Of a stretch of 64,000 bases of DNA, positions 47,152 through 55,833 are shown one piece after another. Made by a program: the position numbers and the translations under genes. The DNA is from Pantoea wallisii (GTDB lineage: Bacteria > Pseudomonadota > Gammaproteobacteria > Enterobacterales > Enterobacteriaceae). The notes beneath the pieces are model-generated. The model saw only the letters and a list, made by a program, of their open reading frames with translations, searched no databases and was not told the origin of the DNA. The stretch is taken from assembly GCF_002095485.1 (NCBI RefSeq), contig NZ_MLFS01000018.1, positions 1 through 64,000 on the forward strand, written 5' to 3'. Within the stretch, counting starts at the first letter, position 1. Each line of letters opens with the position of its first letter.

Positions 47152-47788
47152 TGAATTTTTTCTCCAGGTACTGGCTGTAGCGCGACAGCGGATAACACAT
47201 CAGGAAGTAGCCCAGCGCCACCAGGCCAAACACCTTGAACGGCTGATAAGTGACGTTATTCAGAATGGTGCCGGCTTTAGTCAGCTCGATAAAACCGATG
47301 ATCGAGGCCAGCGCGGTCCCTTTGATCACCTGCACTGCGAAGCCGACCGTAGGCGCGATAGCGATGCGAACCGCCTGCGGTGCCACCACACGGTACAGCG
47401 TCTGGCCGAATGTCAGCCCCAGACAGCGTGACGCTTCCCACTGCCCTTTGGGTAACGCGCGGATGCTGCCGTGCCAGATATCGACCAGAAATGCGCTGGT
47501 GTAGAGCGTCAGCGCTAACGAGGCTGCCGTCCACGGTGCGACGTCAATGCCAAACAGCCCGACACCAAAGAACGCCAGAAACAGTTGCATCAGCAGCGGC
47601 GTGCCCTGAAACAGTTCGGTATAGGCGCGCACCAGTCGCGTCGGCCAGCGCCGCTTCAGCAGGCGCAAAAACAGCAGCGGTAGCGTTACCAGCGTGCCGC
47701 CGAAAAAGGCCACCAGCGACAGTAAAAGCGTCCAGCGCGCTGCCAGCAGCAGGTTGCGCAGAATGTCCCAGTCCGTAAATGTTGTCAT
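47132..47788 (-). CDS. hpxH: ABC transporter permease (polar amino-acid type)
   Basis: 218 residues starting MTTFTDWDILRNLLLAARWT, overlapping the previous stop by ATGA. It has about five membrane segments and the EAA-type loop with GQWEASRCLGLTFGQ before the last third, as in HisMQ-family permeases. It forms a heterodimer with the other permease. Confidence 0.9.
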   Translation of the reverse strand: MTTFTDWDILRNLLLAARWTLLLSLVAFFGGTLVTLPLLFLRLLKRRWPTRLVRAYTELFQGTPLLMQLFLAFFGVGLFGIDVAPWTAASLALTLYTSAFLVDIWHGSIRALPKGQWEASRCLGLTFGQTLYRVVAPQAVRIAIAPTVGFAVQVIKGTALASIIGFIELTKAGTILNNVTYQPFKVFGLVALGYFLMCYPLSRYSQYLEKKFNAAHHH

Positions 47789-48450
47789 GCCGGCTGCGCT
47801 CCCAACCATTTGCGACCCAGCGCCAGCAGCAGCTGTCGCATCGCTATCGACAACGCCAGATAGATCAGCGTGGTCACCAGATAGACTTCAAAACTCAAAA
47901 AAGTGCGTGACTGAATCAGGTTGGCGGCGAACGTTAACTCTTCGTACGAGACCTGCGACACAACCGACGATCCGAGCATCACGATGATGCACTGGCTAAC
48001 CAGCGCCGGATAGATGCGCTGCAGCGACGGCGGCAATACCACGCGCAGGAAGGTCTGCGTGCGCGTCAGCCCTAAGACGCGCCCCGCTTCCCACTGCCCC
48101 TTTGGCGTCACCTGAATGCCTGCCCGGATAATCTCCGTGCTGTAGGCGCCAAGGTTGATCAGCATCGCCAGCAGCGCCGCTTCGCCCGCCGTGAGTTTCA
48201 GCCCCAGATTGGGCAAGCCAAATACGATAAAGAACAGCTGCACCACAAACGGCGTGTTACGAATCAGCTCGACATAGACGCCCCAGAGACGGCTGGCCCA
48301 GCCGGACTGGCCACTGCGCAGCGCCGCCCCCAGAATCCCGAGACTGACGCCACCCACCGTTGCCAGTACCGTCAACTGAACCGTGATCCACAGTCCTGCC
48401 AGCAGGGCTGGCCAGTGCGGCCAGAGTTCGGCAAAGTTAAGTTGCGCCAT
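47785..48450 (-). CDS. hpxG: ABC transporter permease (polar amino-acid type)
   Basis: 221 residues, HisMQ-family permease with IRNTPFVVQLFFIVFGLP near residue 62 and the EAA loop GQWEAGRVLGLTRTQT. Five membrane segments. It lies three bases after the binding-protein gene. Confidence 0.9.
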   Translation of the reverse strand: MAQLNFAELWPHWPALLAGLWITVQLTVLATVGGVSLGILGAALRSGQSGWASRLWGVYVELIRNTPFVVQLFFIVFGLPNLGLKLTAGEAALLAMLINLGAYSTEIIRAGIQVTPKGQWEAGRVLGLTRTQTFLRVVLPPSLQRIYPALVSQCIIVMLGSSVVSQVSYEELTFAANLIQSRTFLSFEVYLVTTLIYLALSIAMRQLLLALGRKWLGAQPA

Positions 48451-48453
48451 GAT

Positions 48454-49239
48454 TTATGCGCCGAGGCTGGCTGGCAGTGGCGCTTTCAGCCAGGTTTCAG
48501 ACAGCTTATTCAGCGTGCCATCTTTGATGCCCTGCTCAATCAGTGTGTTCACGCGCGCTTTCAGCGCCGGCTCATCCTTTTTCAGTCCGATGAAACACGG
48601 TGAATCTTTCAGCATGAACTGCGGCACCGGCGCTTTTTCCGCGTTCTGCCGGGCTATCGCCGCAACCACCAGGTTACCGGTCGCCACATACTGCACCTGA
48701 CCGGAGAGATATGCCGACAGCGTCGTGTTGTTGTCTTCGTACCGTTTGACCTGCGCCTCTTTCGGCGCCACATCGCTCAGGACCATGTCCTCTACCGCGC
48801 CGCGCGTCACGCCAATCGATTTGCCTTTCAGCGCGGCTGCATCTTTGAGCGGTTCCCCTTTCGGTCCGAACACGCCGAGGAAGAACGGCGCATAAGCGCG
48901 GGTGAAATCGATAACCTTCTCACGCTCCGCGTTTTTGCCCATGCTGGAGATCACCAGGTCAACTTTATCCGTTTGCAGATAAGGTACGCGGTTGGCGCTG
49001 GAGACCGGCACCAGTTGCAACTTCAGTTTCATCTGCTGCGCGAGGTACTTCGCCATATCGATATCGTAGCCCTGCGGCTGCAGATCGGTACCGACCGACC
49101 CGAACGGCGGGAAGTCCTGCGGTACGGCCACGCGCAGCACACCGCGCTTTTCAATATCCTGCAGCTGGTCGGCCATCGCACTGCCGATCTGCACCATCAG
49201 TAATGCTGCGCCAGCCAGCGCCAGTAAACGTTTTTTCAT
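48454..49239 (-). CDS. hpxF: Periplasmic substrate-binding protein, family 3
   Basis: 261 residues from ATG 49239 with a signal peptide (MKKRLLALAGAALLMVQIGS, cut after AMA). The mature start ADQLQDIEKRGVLRVAVPQD and the VDLVISSMGKNAEREKVIDF block are typical of SBP_bac_3 proteins. As the first gene of the operon it lies behind a sigma-54 promoter. The ligand cannot be read from sequence; a ureide or allantoate is implied by the pathway. Confidence 0.88.
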   Translation of the reverse strand: MKKRLLALAGAALLMVQIGSAMADQLQDIEKRGVLRVAVPQDFPPFGSVGTDLQPQGYDIDMAKYLAQQMKLKLQLVPVSSANRVPYLQTDKVDLVISSMGKNAEREKVIDFTRAYAPFFLGVFGPKGEPLKDAAALKGKSIGVTRGAVEDMVLSDVAPKEAQVKRYEDNNTTLSAYLSGQVQYVATGNLVVAAIARQNAEKAPVPQFMLKDSPCFIGLKKDEPALKARVNTLIEQGIKDGTLNKLSETWLKAPLPASLGA

Positions 49240-49261
49240 TATGCACCCCGGTGAGTTGAAC

Positions 49262-49273
49262 ATGAAACAAAAG
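49262..49273 (-). promoter_or_regulatory. Copy 1 of shared 12-base motif, possible HpxU operator
   Basis: CTTTTGTTTCAT on the reverse strand, in the hpxF leader just after the predicted transcription start. An exact second copy precedes hpxW. RpiR-type regulators often bind TTTCA/TGAAA sequences. Confidence 0.5.
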
Positions 49274-49291
49274 ATTCCTGATCGAATGATT

Positions 49292-49307
49292 TGCAACTAA
49301 TGTGCCA
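49292..49307 (-). promoter_or_regulatory. Sigma-54 promoter of hpxFGHIJK
   Basis: Reverse-strand TGGCACATTAGTTGCA has GG and GC separated by exactly ten bases and matches the -24/-12 consensus closely. The start would be near 49281, about 40 bases before the hpxF ATG. Confidence 0.88.
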
Positions 49308-49396
49308 ACCGGGCCGATGGTTAAGCGACGCGGCAATCACCGCGAGAAATAGGGAATAACAGAGTTTAAACCGCAAGAAGCACGGTCATTGCACGC

Positions 49397-49429
49397 GCGC
49401 AGAAACGGTGCAAAGCACCAAAATGGTGC
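49397..49429. promoter_or_regulatory. NtrC-type enhancer
   Basis: GCACCAAAATGGTGC (49415-49429) is a perfect NtrC palindrome. GCGCAGAAACGGTGC (49397-49411) is a weaker second copy, 18 bases away by centre. They lie about 120-140 bases upstream of the sigma-54 start, the usual enhancer distance. Confidence 0.85.
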
Positions 49430-49432
49430 CCA

Positions 49433-50272
49433 TTAGCGGTGTTCCAGCTCATCAAGCTGCTGGTAGAGATCGGCAATATGGTGGATGCGCTGCCGCCCGT
49501 GCGACAACATTTCGTGTAAAAGGGCGTTTGCCAGCAGATTGATCAGGCTCATGGCGGAAGCATAGCTATCGAAGGCAGAGACGCTGTCGAGCGGCGCGCA
49601 CAGCTGCCAGCGAGCCAGGCTAATGATGCCCTGCGCCTGAGGTTCACAGAGCGCCAGCACCGGCACGCCGTTTTGCTGTAGCTGCTGCATCAGCGGCCGG
49701 ATAAGGCGCGGACGACGCCGAAAGGCCATGACGACCACAACATCCTCCGGCGTGATATCCACCAGCTCTTCACCCAGCGTCTGGCCTGGCTGCGGCAGCA
49801 CCTGGACCTGTGCCCGCGCCTGTAACAGCTGCTGGCGCAGGTGCAGCGCCACCGGATAGGCATTGCGCATGCCAATGATAAAGATGCGTCTGGCGGTGCT
49901 TAGCGCCTGGATCACCTCGCCAAACTGCCGGGCATCAATGCTGTTGACCCACTGCGTCAGGTTTGCCATCTCTTGCTTATAGTGCCGCGATAACAGCGTG
50001 TTGCCCTGCACTGCGTCGCGGTTATCAGTAAGCGGCATGCCGCTCTGACGCAGTACGCGCAGCTCATCGCGCATGTCTTTGTATTTCTCATAACCCAGCC
50101 GTTTGAACAGGCGGCTGACCGTCGCCTTCGATACCCCGCTCAGCCGCGCCAGCTCTGCACTGTTGTAACTGATCAGGTCGTCGAAGTGGTCAAACACAAA
50201 GTCGGCGATCCGCTGCTCCTGCGGTGACAGGTGCGCATAGTGGCTGCGAAGGCGTTCATCAAGCTGTTTCAT
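49433..50272 (-). CDS. hpxU: RpiR-family regulator HpxU
   Basis: 279 residues from ATG 50272 (MKQLDERLRSHYAHLSPQEQ), with AGGA upstream; the longer frame crosses the intergenic control region. An N-terminal HTH_6 domain reads YNSAELARLSGVSKATVSRL, and a SIS domain follows (RRIFIIGMRNAYPVAL, then EDVVVVMAFRRRPRLI). In Klebsiella the RpiR-type HpxU represses the allantoate genes on both sides. It lies between hpxF and hpxW, as there. Confidence 0.9.
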   Translation of the reverse strand: MKQLDERLRSHYAHLSPQEQRIADFVFDHFDDLISYNSAELARLSGVSKATVSRLFKRLGYEKYKDMRDELRVLRQSGMPLTDNRDAVQGNTLLSRHYKQEMANLTQWVNSIDARQFGEVIQALSTARRIFIIGMRNAYPVALHLRQQLLQARAQVQVLPQPGQTLGEELVDITPEDVVVVMAFRRRPRLIRPLMQQLQQNGVPVLALCEPQAQGIISLARWQLCAPLDSVSAFDSYASAMSLINLLANALLHEMLSHGRQRIHHIADLYQQLDELEHR

Positions 50273-50286
50273 GGTGGGTCCTGTAA

Positions 50287-50298
50287 CTTTTGTTTCAT
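50287..50298 (+). promoter_or_regulatory. Copy 2 of shared 12-base motif, possible HpxU operator
   Basis: CTTTTGTTTCAT, identical to the site in the hpxF leader, 15 bases before the divergent hpxU start and 45 bases upstream of the hpxW sigma-54 candidate. Confidence 0.5.
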
Positions 50299-50342
50299 CA
50301 CAAGCTAGCACAGATCGTCCCCGCGTGGCGTGTCGCAAAAAG

Positions 50343-50358
50343 TGGAACGGCTCTTGCT
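50343..50358 (+). promoter_or_regulatory. Candidate sigma-54 promoter of hpxWXYZ
   Basis: TGGAACGGCTCTTGCT has the GG and GC elements ten bases apart and one change from the TGGCACG-N4-TTGCW consensus. No NtrC palindrome was seen close upstream. The leader carries a perfect inverted repeat at 50377-50396 (GGTGCGCAT/ATGCGCACC). Confidence 0.65.
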
Positions 50359-50481
50359 TAAGTGAGTCGGGTTCCTGGTGCGCATGAATGCGCACCCTAC
50401 GAAAGACACGTGGCCTGCTGGTGTGGACAGGGCCATGCATGGCGATCGCCAGCAACGTCATTAACTAACCAAGAGTGCCTT

Positions 50482-52068
50482 ATGATTCAGAGCAACATGG
50501 CCCCGATGGGGATGGCCGTCACGCCACACCATCTCGCCAGCGAAAGCGCCTTAGCGGTGCTGCGCGAAGGGGGCAACGCGATTGAAGCCATGGTGGCTGC
50601 GGCTGCCACTATTGCCGTGGTCTATCCGCACATGAATGGCTTAGGCGGCGACGGATTCTGGCTGATTGTGCCGCCGCACGGCGACCCGATTGCCATCGAT
50701 GCCAGCGGGGCTGCCGGTGCGCTGGCGCATCGCGACTTCTATCACGGGGAGAGCCATATTCCGCACCGCGGTCCAAAAGCCGCGCTGACGGTTGCCGGTA
50801 CGGTGAGCGGCTGGGAGGAGGCGCTCAGGCTGGCGGCCGAACGGGGTGCCGCTCCCCTGCCTCTGTCGCGTCTGCTGCGCGATGCAATTCGCTATGCCGC
50901 CGATGGCATCCCGGTCACCGCCTCCCAGGCCGCGGCCACTGCGGCTAAACAGCAGGAGCTACAGCATCAACCCGGTTTTGCCGCCACGTTTCTGCCCGAT
51001 GGTTACGTGCCCGCTGCCGGCAGCCGTTTCACTCAGCCAGCGCTGGCGCACACCCTGAGCCTGCTCAGCGAGCAGGGGCTGGCGAGTTTCTATCGCGGCG
51101 CGCTGGCACACCATCTGGCGCGCGAAATGCACCTGCTCGGTATGCCGGTTACGCTGGAGGATTTACAGCAGCATCGCGCGTGCCGCCGCACCCCGCTGCA
51201 TCTGGCACACAGCGAAGGCGATATCTGGAACATGACGCCCCCCACGCAGGGGCTGGTTTCACTGGCCATCCTCGGGATCACCGATCGGCTGCAGATGGCG
51301 CAGGCGGACGAAGCGCAAACCGTGCACCGCATCGCAGAAGCCACCAAACGCGCCTTTGCGCTGCGCGACCGGCATATCACCGATCCGCGTCACGTGAATA
51401 TCGATATTCAGTCGCTGCTGGATGCCGCTCACCTTGACGAGCTGGCCGCGCAGGTAAGCGATGAGCAGGCCTCGCCGTGGGGAACCGGACGCGGGCCGGG
51501 CGATACCGTCTGGATGGGCGTCATGGACAGCAGTGGCCTTGCGGTGTCGTTTATCCAGAGCATCTACCACGAATTTGGCAGCGGCGTGGTGCTACCCGGC
51601 ACCGGTATTACCTGGCAAAACCGCGGTGCAGCATTCAGCCTGCAACCGGATCATCTGCTCACGCTGGCGCCAGGCAAACAGCCGTTCCACACCCTGAATC
51701 CTGCTGCCGCACGCCTGAAAGATGGCCGCACCCTGGTATACGGCTCCATGGGCGGTGACGGCCAGCCGCAAACGCAGGCGGCAATTTTTACCCGCCACGT
51801 TATTCAGGGCCTGCCGTTGCAGCAGGCGGTAAGCGCACCACGCTGGCTGCTGGGCCGCACATGGGGGCAATCTTCAGATTCGCTCAAGCTGGAAGCCCGC
51901 ATTGCGCCGGCAACGGTTGAGCGGCTGCGCCAGCTGGGCCATGAGGTTGAGCTGCTGCCCGACTTCAGCGAAGTGGTCGGTCACGCAGGTGCCATTGTCA
52001 GACACGTTAACGGCATGCTGGAAGGCGCGTTCGATCCGCGCAGTAACGGCAGCGCTGCCGGTTTTTAA
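50482..52068 (+). CDS. hpxW: Oxamate amidohydrolase (gamma-glutamyltranspeptidase family)
   Basis: 528 residues from ATG 50482 (MIQSNMAPMGMAVTPHHLAS). The GGT fold shows GGNAIEAMVAAAATIAVVYP near residue 30 and NGLGGDGFWLIV. The nucleophile Thr that becomes N-terminal after self-cleavage is in PGDTVWMGVMDSSG near residue 345. In Klebsiella HpxW hydrolyses oxamate to oxalate and ammonia. It is the first gene of hpxWXYZ. Confidence 0.92.
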   Translation: MIQSNMAPMGMAVTPHHLASESALAVLREGGNAIEAMVAAAATIAVVYPHMNGLGGDGFWLIVPPHGDPIAIDASGAAGALAHRDFYHGESHIPHRGPKAALTVAGTVSGWEEALRLAAERGAAPLPLSRLLRDAIRYAADGIPVTASQAAATAAKQQELQHQPGFAATFLPDGYVPAAGSRFTQPALAHTLSLLSEQGLASFYRGALAHHLAREMHLLGMPVTLEDLQQHRACRRTPLHLAHSEGDIWNMTPPTQGLVSLAILGITDRLQMAQADEAQTVHRIAEATKRAFALRDRHITDPRHVNIDIQSLLDAAHLDELAAQVSDEQASPWGTGRGPGDTVWMGVMDSSGLAVSFIQSIYHEFGSGVVLPGTGITWQNRGAAFSLQPDHLLTLAPGKQPFHTLNPAAARLKDGRTLVYGSMGGDGQPQTQAAIFTRHVIQGLPLQQAVSAPRWLLGRTWGQSSDSLKLEARIAPATVERLRQLGHEVELLPDFSEVVGHAGAIVRHVNGMLEGAFDPRSNGSAAGF

Positions 52069-52079
52069 GGGAGAACATC

Positions 52080-52265
52080 ATGAGTGAACAACCAGACTGG
52101 GCGCAGTATATCGCGCAAATGGAGCAGATTCTGGCGCTGGAGCTGGACGATACGCGCCGCGCCGCGTTGCAGATACAGTTCAACCGTATTGCCGCCCTGG
52201 CGCAACCCCTGATGGCACTACCGCTGGATGATCGGCTGGAAGTCGCGGGAGTATTTCATCCATGA
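52080..52265 (+). CDS. hpxX: HpxX, AtzG-like small subunit
   Basis: 61 residues, one helical domain of DUF4089 type (MSEQPDWAQYIAQMEQILAL start, ending [13 protein letters not shown]). It overlaps hpxY by ATGA. By analogy with AtzG/AtzE and GatC/GatA it binds and stabilises the amidase encoded next. Confidence 0.9.
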   Translation: MSEQPDWAQYIAQMEQILALELDDTRRAALQIQFNRIAALAQPLMALPLDDRLEVAGVFHP

Positions 52266-53671
52266 CGCTGGCCGCCCTATCGATTACGCAACTGCAACAG
52301 GCACTCGCCCGGGGTGAGATCAGCGCACGTGACGTCGCGCAACAGACGCTGCAGGCTATTGCACAACACAACCCGGCCATCAATGCCTGGACGGAGATCA
52401 CCGCTCAACGCATGCTGCAGGAGGCAGAGCAGATTGACGTGCAGCGGCAGCGCGGCGAAACCCTGCCCGCGCTGGCGGGCATTCCCTATGCGGTGAAAAA
52501 TCTGTTCGATGTTGCCGGGCACAGTACGTTAGCGGGCGCGCAACTCTTCAGTACGCGCACGCCCGCCGCAGAGGATGCGTGGGCAGTAAACAGACTGCGT
52601 CGCGCAGGTGCCCTGCTTACCGGCATGCTGAATATGGATGCCTACGCTTACGGCTTTACCACGGAAAACACCCATTTTGGCGCAACGCGTAACCCGCATG
52701 ACCTGACCCGCGTGGCGGGGGGATCATCTGGGGGATCGGCCGCTGCGGTGGCGGCGGGCCTGGTGCACTTCTCACTGGGCACCGATACCAATGGTTCAAT
52801 CCGCGTACCCGCCTCGCTGTGCGGTATTTTTGGCCTGAAACCCACCTTTGGCCGCCTGTCACGCAGCGGCAGCCATCCGTTTGTCGCCAGCCTCGATCAT
52901 ATCGGCCCGCTGGCCCGCTCGGTCGACGACTTAACGCTGGTATACGATGCGCTACAGGGTGCCGATGCGCAGGATGCGTTCCAGGCGCAGCAGCCGGTAC
53001 AGCCCGCCCGCACGACCCTGGTTCAGGGCGCTGAAGGTCTGCGCTGCGGGCAGCTTGGCGGCTTCTTCTCCCGCTGGTGCACCGATGAAGTGCGAACCGT
53101 TGTGGCCACGGTGGCGCAGGCGCTCAACGCCATCGAAGAAGTGACGCTGCCCGAGGCAGAACTGGCGCGTTCAGCGGCGTTTATCATGACTGCCGCAGAG
53201 GGTGGCAATCACTATCTTCCCGCCCTGCGCCGCACGCCGCAGCTGTTTGAACCCCATTCGCGTGAGCGTCTGCTTGCAGGGGCGATGCTCCCTTCCGCGT
53301 GGTATCTGCAGGCGCAGCGCTTCCGCCGTTACTTTCAACAGCAGGTGCTGCCGCTGTTTGATCGCTTTGACATTCTGATTGCTCCGGCCACGCCCTGTAC
53401 TGCCACGACGATAGGTCAGGAGACGATACACATTAACGGGCAGGATCTGCCGACGCGCGCCTCGATGGGCATGCTGACCCAGCCGATATCGTTCCTTGGT
53501 TTACCGGTGTGTACGGTGCCATTGCTGACGACGAGCGGTCTGCCTGTCGGCGCGCAGTTGATCGCCGCGCCATTTAAGGAGCACCTGGCCCTGCGTGCCG
53601 CCTGGGCTCTGCAACAGCAGAGGCTGACTCTGCCACAACCTACTTTATCGGATGCCCGAGATGACACCTGA
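52262..53671 (+). CDS. hpxY: HpxY, AtzE-family amidohydrolase
   Basis: 469 residues, amidase-signature family. The Lys-Ser-Ser triad is seen: Lys in [14 protein letters not shown] near 77 and the Ser pair in [16 protein letters not shown] near 150. It belongs to the AtzE branch with HpxX as partner; in purine catabolism it is linked to oxalurate/oxamate breakdown, but the exact substrate is not settled. Confidence 0.92.
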   Translation: MTLAALSITQLQQALARGEISARDVAQQTLQAIAQHNPAINAWTEITAQRMLQEAEQIDVQRQRGETLPALAGIPYAVKNLFDVAGHSTLAGAQLFSTRTPAAEDAWAVNRLRRAGALLTGMLNMDAYAYGFTTENTHFGATRNPHDLTRVAGGSSGGSAAAVAAGLVHFSLGTDTNGSIRVPASLCGIFGLKPTFGRLSRSGSHPFVASLDHIGPLARSVDDLTLVYDALQGADAQDAFQAQQPVQPARTTLVQGAEGLRCGQLGGFFSRWCTDEVRTVVATVAQALNAIEEVTLPEAELARSAAFIMTAAEGGNHYLPALRRTPQLFEPHSRERLLAGAMLPSAWYLQAQRFRRYFQQQVLPLFDRFDILIAPATPCTATTIGQETIHINGQDLPTRASMGMLTQPISFLGLPVCTVPLLTTSGLPVGAQLIAAPFKEHLALRAAWALQQQRLTLPQPTLSDARDDT

Positions 53672-54044
53672 ACAGATTGATCGCCCTGCAGTCGTGGCTG
53701 AAGTGACCGCCGCTTTTTACCGTTATGAGCAGGCGCTGGTGAGTAATGACGTGGACACGCTGGATGCGCTGTTCTGGCACGATACGCGCACTGTGCGTCT
53801 TGGTGCGGGTGAAAATTTATATGGCATTGAGGCGATTCGCGCATTTCGCGCCGCGCGCCCGTCGCACGGGCTGGCACGTGCGCTACGCAATACGGTGATA
53901 ACCACCTTTGGCGAGGATTACGCCGTATGCAGCACCGAGTTTACGCGCGAAGGCGTAGAGAAAATCGGACGCCAGCAGCAGACCTGGGTGAGGTTGCCGT
54001 GCGGCTGGCGGATTGTCGCCGCGCAGGTGAGTTTGATGACATAA
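53661..54044 (+). CDS. hpxZ: HpxZ, DUF3225 oxalurate-catabolism protein
   Basis: 127 residues, SnoaL/NTF2-like fold (AtzH/HpxZ group): AFYRYEQALVSNDVDTLDAL, LFWHDTRTVRLG, GIEAIRAFRAARP and a C-terminal WVRLPCGWRIVAAQVSL. AtzH-like proteins help the amidase neighbour in the cyanuric-acid pathway. The start overlaps hpxY; an ATG three codons earlier (53652) is equally possible. Confidence 0.88.
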   Translation: MTPEQIDRPAVVAEVTAAFYRYEQALVSNDVDTLDALFWHDTRTVRLGAGENLYGIEAIRAFRAARPSHGLARALRNTVITTFGEDYAVCSTEFTREGVEKIGRQQQTWVRLPCGWRIVAAQVSLMT

Positions 54045-54083
54045 AGCTGCTCAACCTGTCTGCGGCGTTACTCTTATCCTGAC

Positions 54084-54106
54084 GGGGTCGGGTTCACACC
54101 CGCCCC
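54084..54106. terminator. Possible terminator between hpxZ and hpxB
   Basis: GGGG-CGGGT pairs with ACCCG-CCCC (one bulged T) around TCAC, between convergent genes. No good T run, so only a moderate candidate. Confidence 0.45.
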
Positions 54107-55066
54107 TTACACCTCTGGCGCGGGGTGCGTCTTAATCCAGTGATCGGCAATCTGCTGCCGCGTACAAACCCACACATCATCGTACTGCTGAAGGTGATCG
54201 AGAAAACGCTGCAGCGCGCGGAACTTGCCCGGCCGTCCCAGCAGACGACAGTGCATCCCCACCGACATCATCTTCGGCGCGGTATCACCCTCGGCATACA
54301 GCACGTCGAACGTATCGCGCAGATAGGTGAAGAACTGCTCCGCGGTGTTGAACCCCTGCGGCGTTGCGAAGCGCATATCGTTGCACTCCAGCGTGTAGGG
54401 AATGATGAGATGCGGTTTTACCGTGCCGTCCTGACAGGTGACCTGCGTCCAGAAGGGGAGATCATCACCGTAGTAGTCGCTGTCATAGCTGAAGCCGCCC
54501 TGCTCTACCACTAACCGCCGCGTATTGGGACTGTCGCGGCCGGTGTACCAGCCGGTGGGTGCTTTGCCAAAGAGATCGGTAAGCACGTCCACCGCCTGCT
54601 GCATATGCTGGCGCTCCGTTTTGGCATCCACGCCCTGGTAGTGAAGCCAGCGCCAGCCATGGCTGACTACGTCATAGTCTGCGGCCTTGATCGCCTCAAC
54701 GATAGGCGGATGACGCGCCAGCGCCATCGCCACGCCAAACACCGTCAGCGGCAGGCCGCGCTGCTGAAACTCCTGATGGATGCGCCAGAAACCGGCACGG
54801 GATCCGTACTCATACAGGGACTCCATCGACATATGCCGGTCGGCATAGCTTGCTGCACCGATGATATCCGAGAGAAACTGCTCGGAACCGGCATCGCCGT
54901 GTAGCACGCTGCTTTCTGCGCCCTCTTCATAATTCAGCACAAACTGTACCGCGACCTTTGCTTTACCCGGCCATTGGGCATGCGGTGGCTGCCCCGCGTA
55001 ACCCGTTAAATCACGCGGATAGTTTTTGTTGAAGCTGTACTCTTTCTTTTCAGATACGTCGCTCAT
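54107..55066 (-). CDS. hpxB: PuuE-type allantoinase
   Basis: 319 residues, polysaccharide-deacetylase fold rather than the amidohydrolase type. Blocks are YPRDLTGYAGQPPHAQWPGK, VQFVLNYEEGAE, SMESLYEYGSRAGFWRI and YDVVSHGWRWLHYQ, typical of PuuE allantoinases. It hydrolyses allantoin to allantoate in the cytoplasm without an obvious metal-loop. Start at ATG 55066 (AGGAA upstream). It follows hpxA by 35 bases; the trio is hpxS-hpxA-hpxB as in Klebsiella. Confidence 0.92.
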   Translation of the reverse strand: MSDVSEKKEYSFNKNYPRDLTGYAGQPPHAQWPGKAKVAVQFVLNYEEGAESSVLHGDAGSEQFLSDIIGAASYADRHMSMESLYEYGSRAGFWRIHQEFQQRGLPLTVFGVAMALARHPPIVEAIKAADYDVVSHGWRWLHYQGVDAKTERQHMQQAVDVLTDLFGKAPTGWYTGRDSPNTRRLVVEQGGFSYDSDYYGDDLPFWTQVTCQDGTVKPHLIIPYTLECNDMRFATPQGFNTAEQFFTYLRDTFDVLYAEGDTAPKMMSVGMHCRLLGRPGKFRALQRFLDHLQQYDDVWVCTRQQIADHWIKTHPAPEV

Positions 55067-55101
55067 TCTGCAAGTTCCTGTCATCAGTCCTCAACCTGCC
55101 C

Positions 55102-55833
55102 TTAGTTTAGGTGCTGAAATGCGCCGCTGAGCGGTTTTTGTAACGGATAATCCAGATCGCCATGTTTGCTGGTACCGAAGCCAAGCGCCACCAGCGACTC
55201 CACCATCTTCACGGCCGCGCTGACGCCGTCGATAACCGGCAGGCCCAGCTCTTTGGTTAAATCCTGTGCCAGCGCGGCCATGCCGCCGCAGCCGAGGACA
55301 ATCGCCCCGCTGCCATCTTCACGTTTGGCCTGCATACAGCGCTGACGCACTTTTTCCTGCGCTACGCCGCTGCCATCCTCCAGGGCCAGCACGGGCAGAT
55401 CGATAGCGTGCAGTGCGGCACAGTGGTGCGTGAAACCGTACTGCTGTAACAGATGCCGGGCAATGACCAGCGTGCGCGGCAAAGTAGTAACAATCGAGAA
55501 GCGCGTAGCCACCAGCGTGGCCGTGTGCATCGCCGCTTCAGCAATACCGATGACCGGCCCGCTCGCCAGCTCACGCGCAGCCAGTAATCCCGGATCGCCA
55601 AAGCAGGCAATAATGTGCCCGCTAACGCCCTGTGCCTTACCCAGCTTTACCTGCTCCAGCACGCCCACTGCGGCAATGGCTTCATCAAAGTGTCCCTCAA
55701 TGGAGGGCACGCCCTGCGACGGGCATACCGCAAGGATGTCGGTGCCGGGTGCCGCAACAGCGCGTGCTGCCGCGCCGATGGTTTCGGTCATCGCCTGGCT
55801 GGTATTCGGGTTGATCACCTGGATCAGACTCAT
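55102..55833 (-). CDS. hpxA: Allantoin racemase
   Basis: 243 residues, Asp/Glu/hydantoin racemase family. It starts IQVINPNTSQAMTETIG, and the two cysteines lie in IIACFGDPGLLAA near 78 and IVLGCGGMAAL near 182. It interconverts the allantoin enantiomers, so the whole pool can be used by the allantoinase. The start overlaps hpxS by ATGA. Confidence 0.92.
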   Translation of the reverse strand: MSLIQVINPNTSQAMTETIGAAARAVAAPGTDILAVCPSQGVPSIEGHFDEAIAAVGVLEQVKLGKAQGVSGHIIACFGDPGLLAARELASGPVIGIAEAAMHTATLVATRFSIVTTLPRTLVIARHLLQQYGFTHHCAALHAIDLPVLALEDGSGVAQEKVRQRCMQAKREDGSGAIVLGCGGMAALAQDLTKELGLPVIDGVSAAVKMVESLVALGFGTSKHGDLDYPLQKPLSGAFQHLN

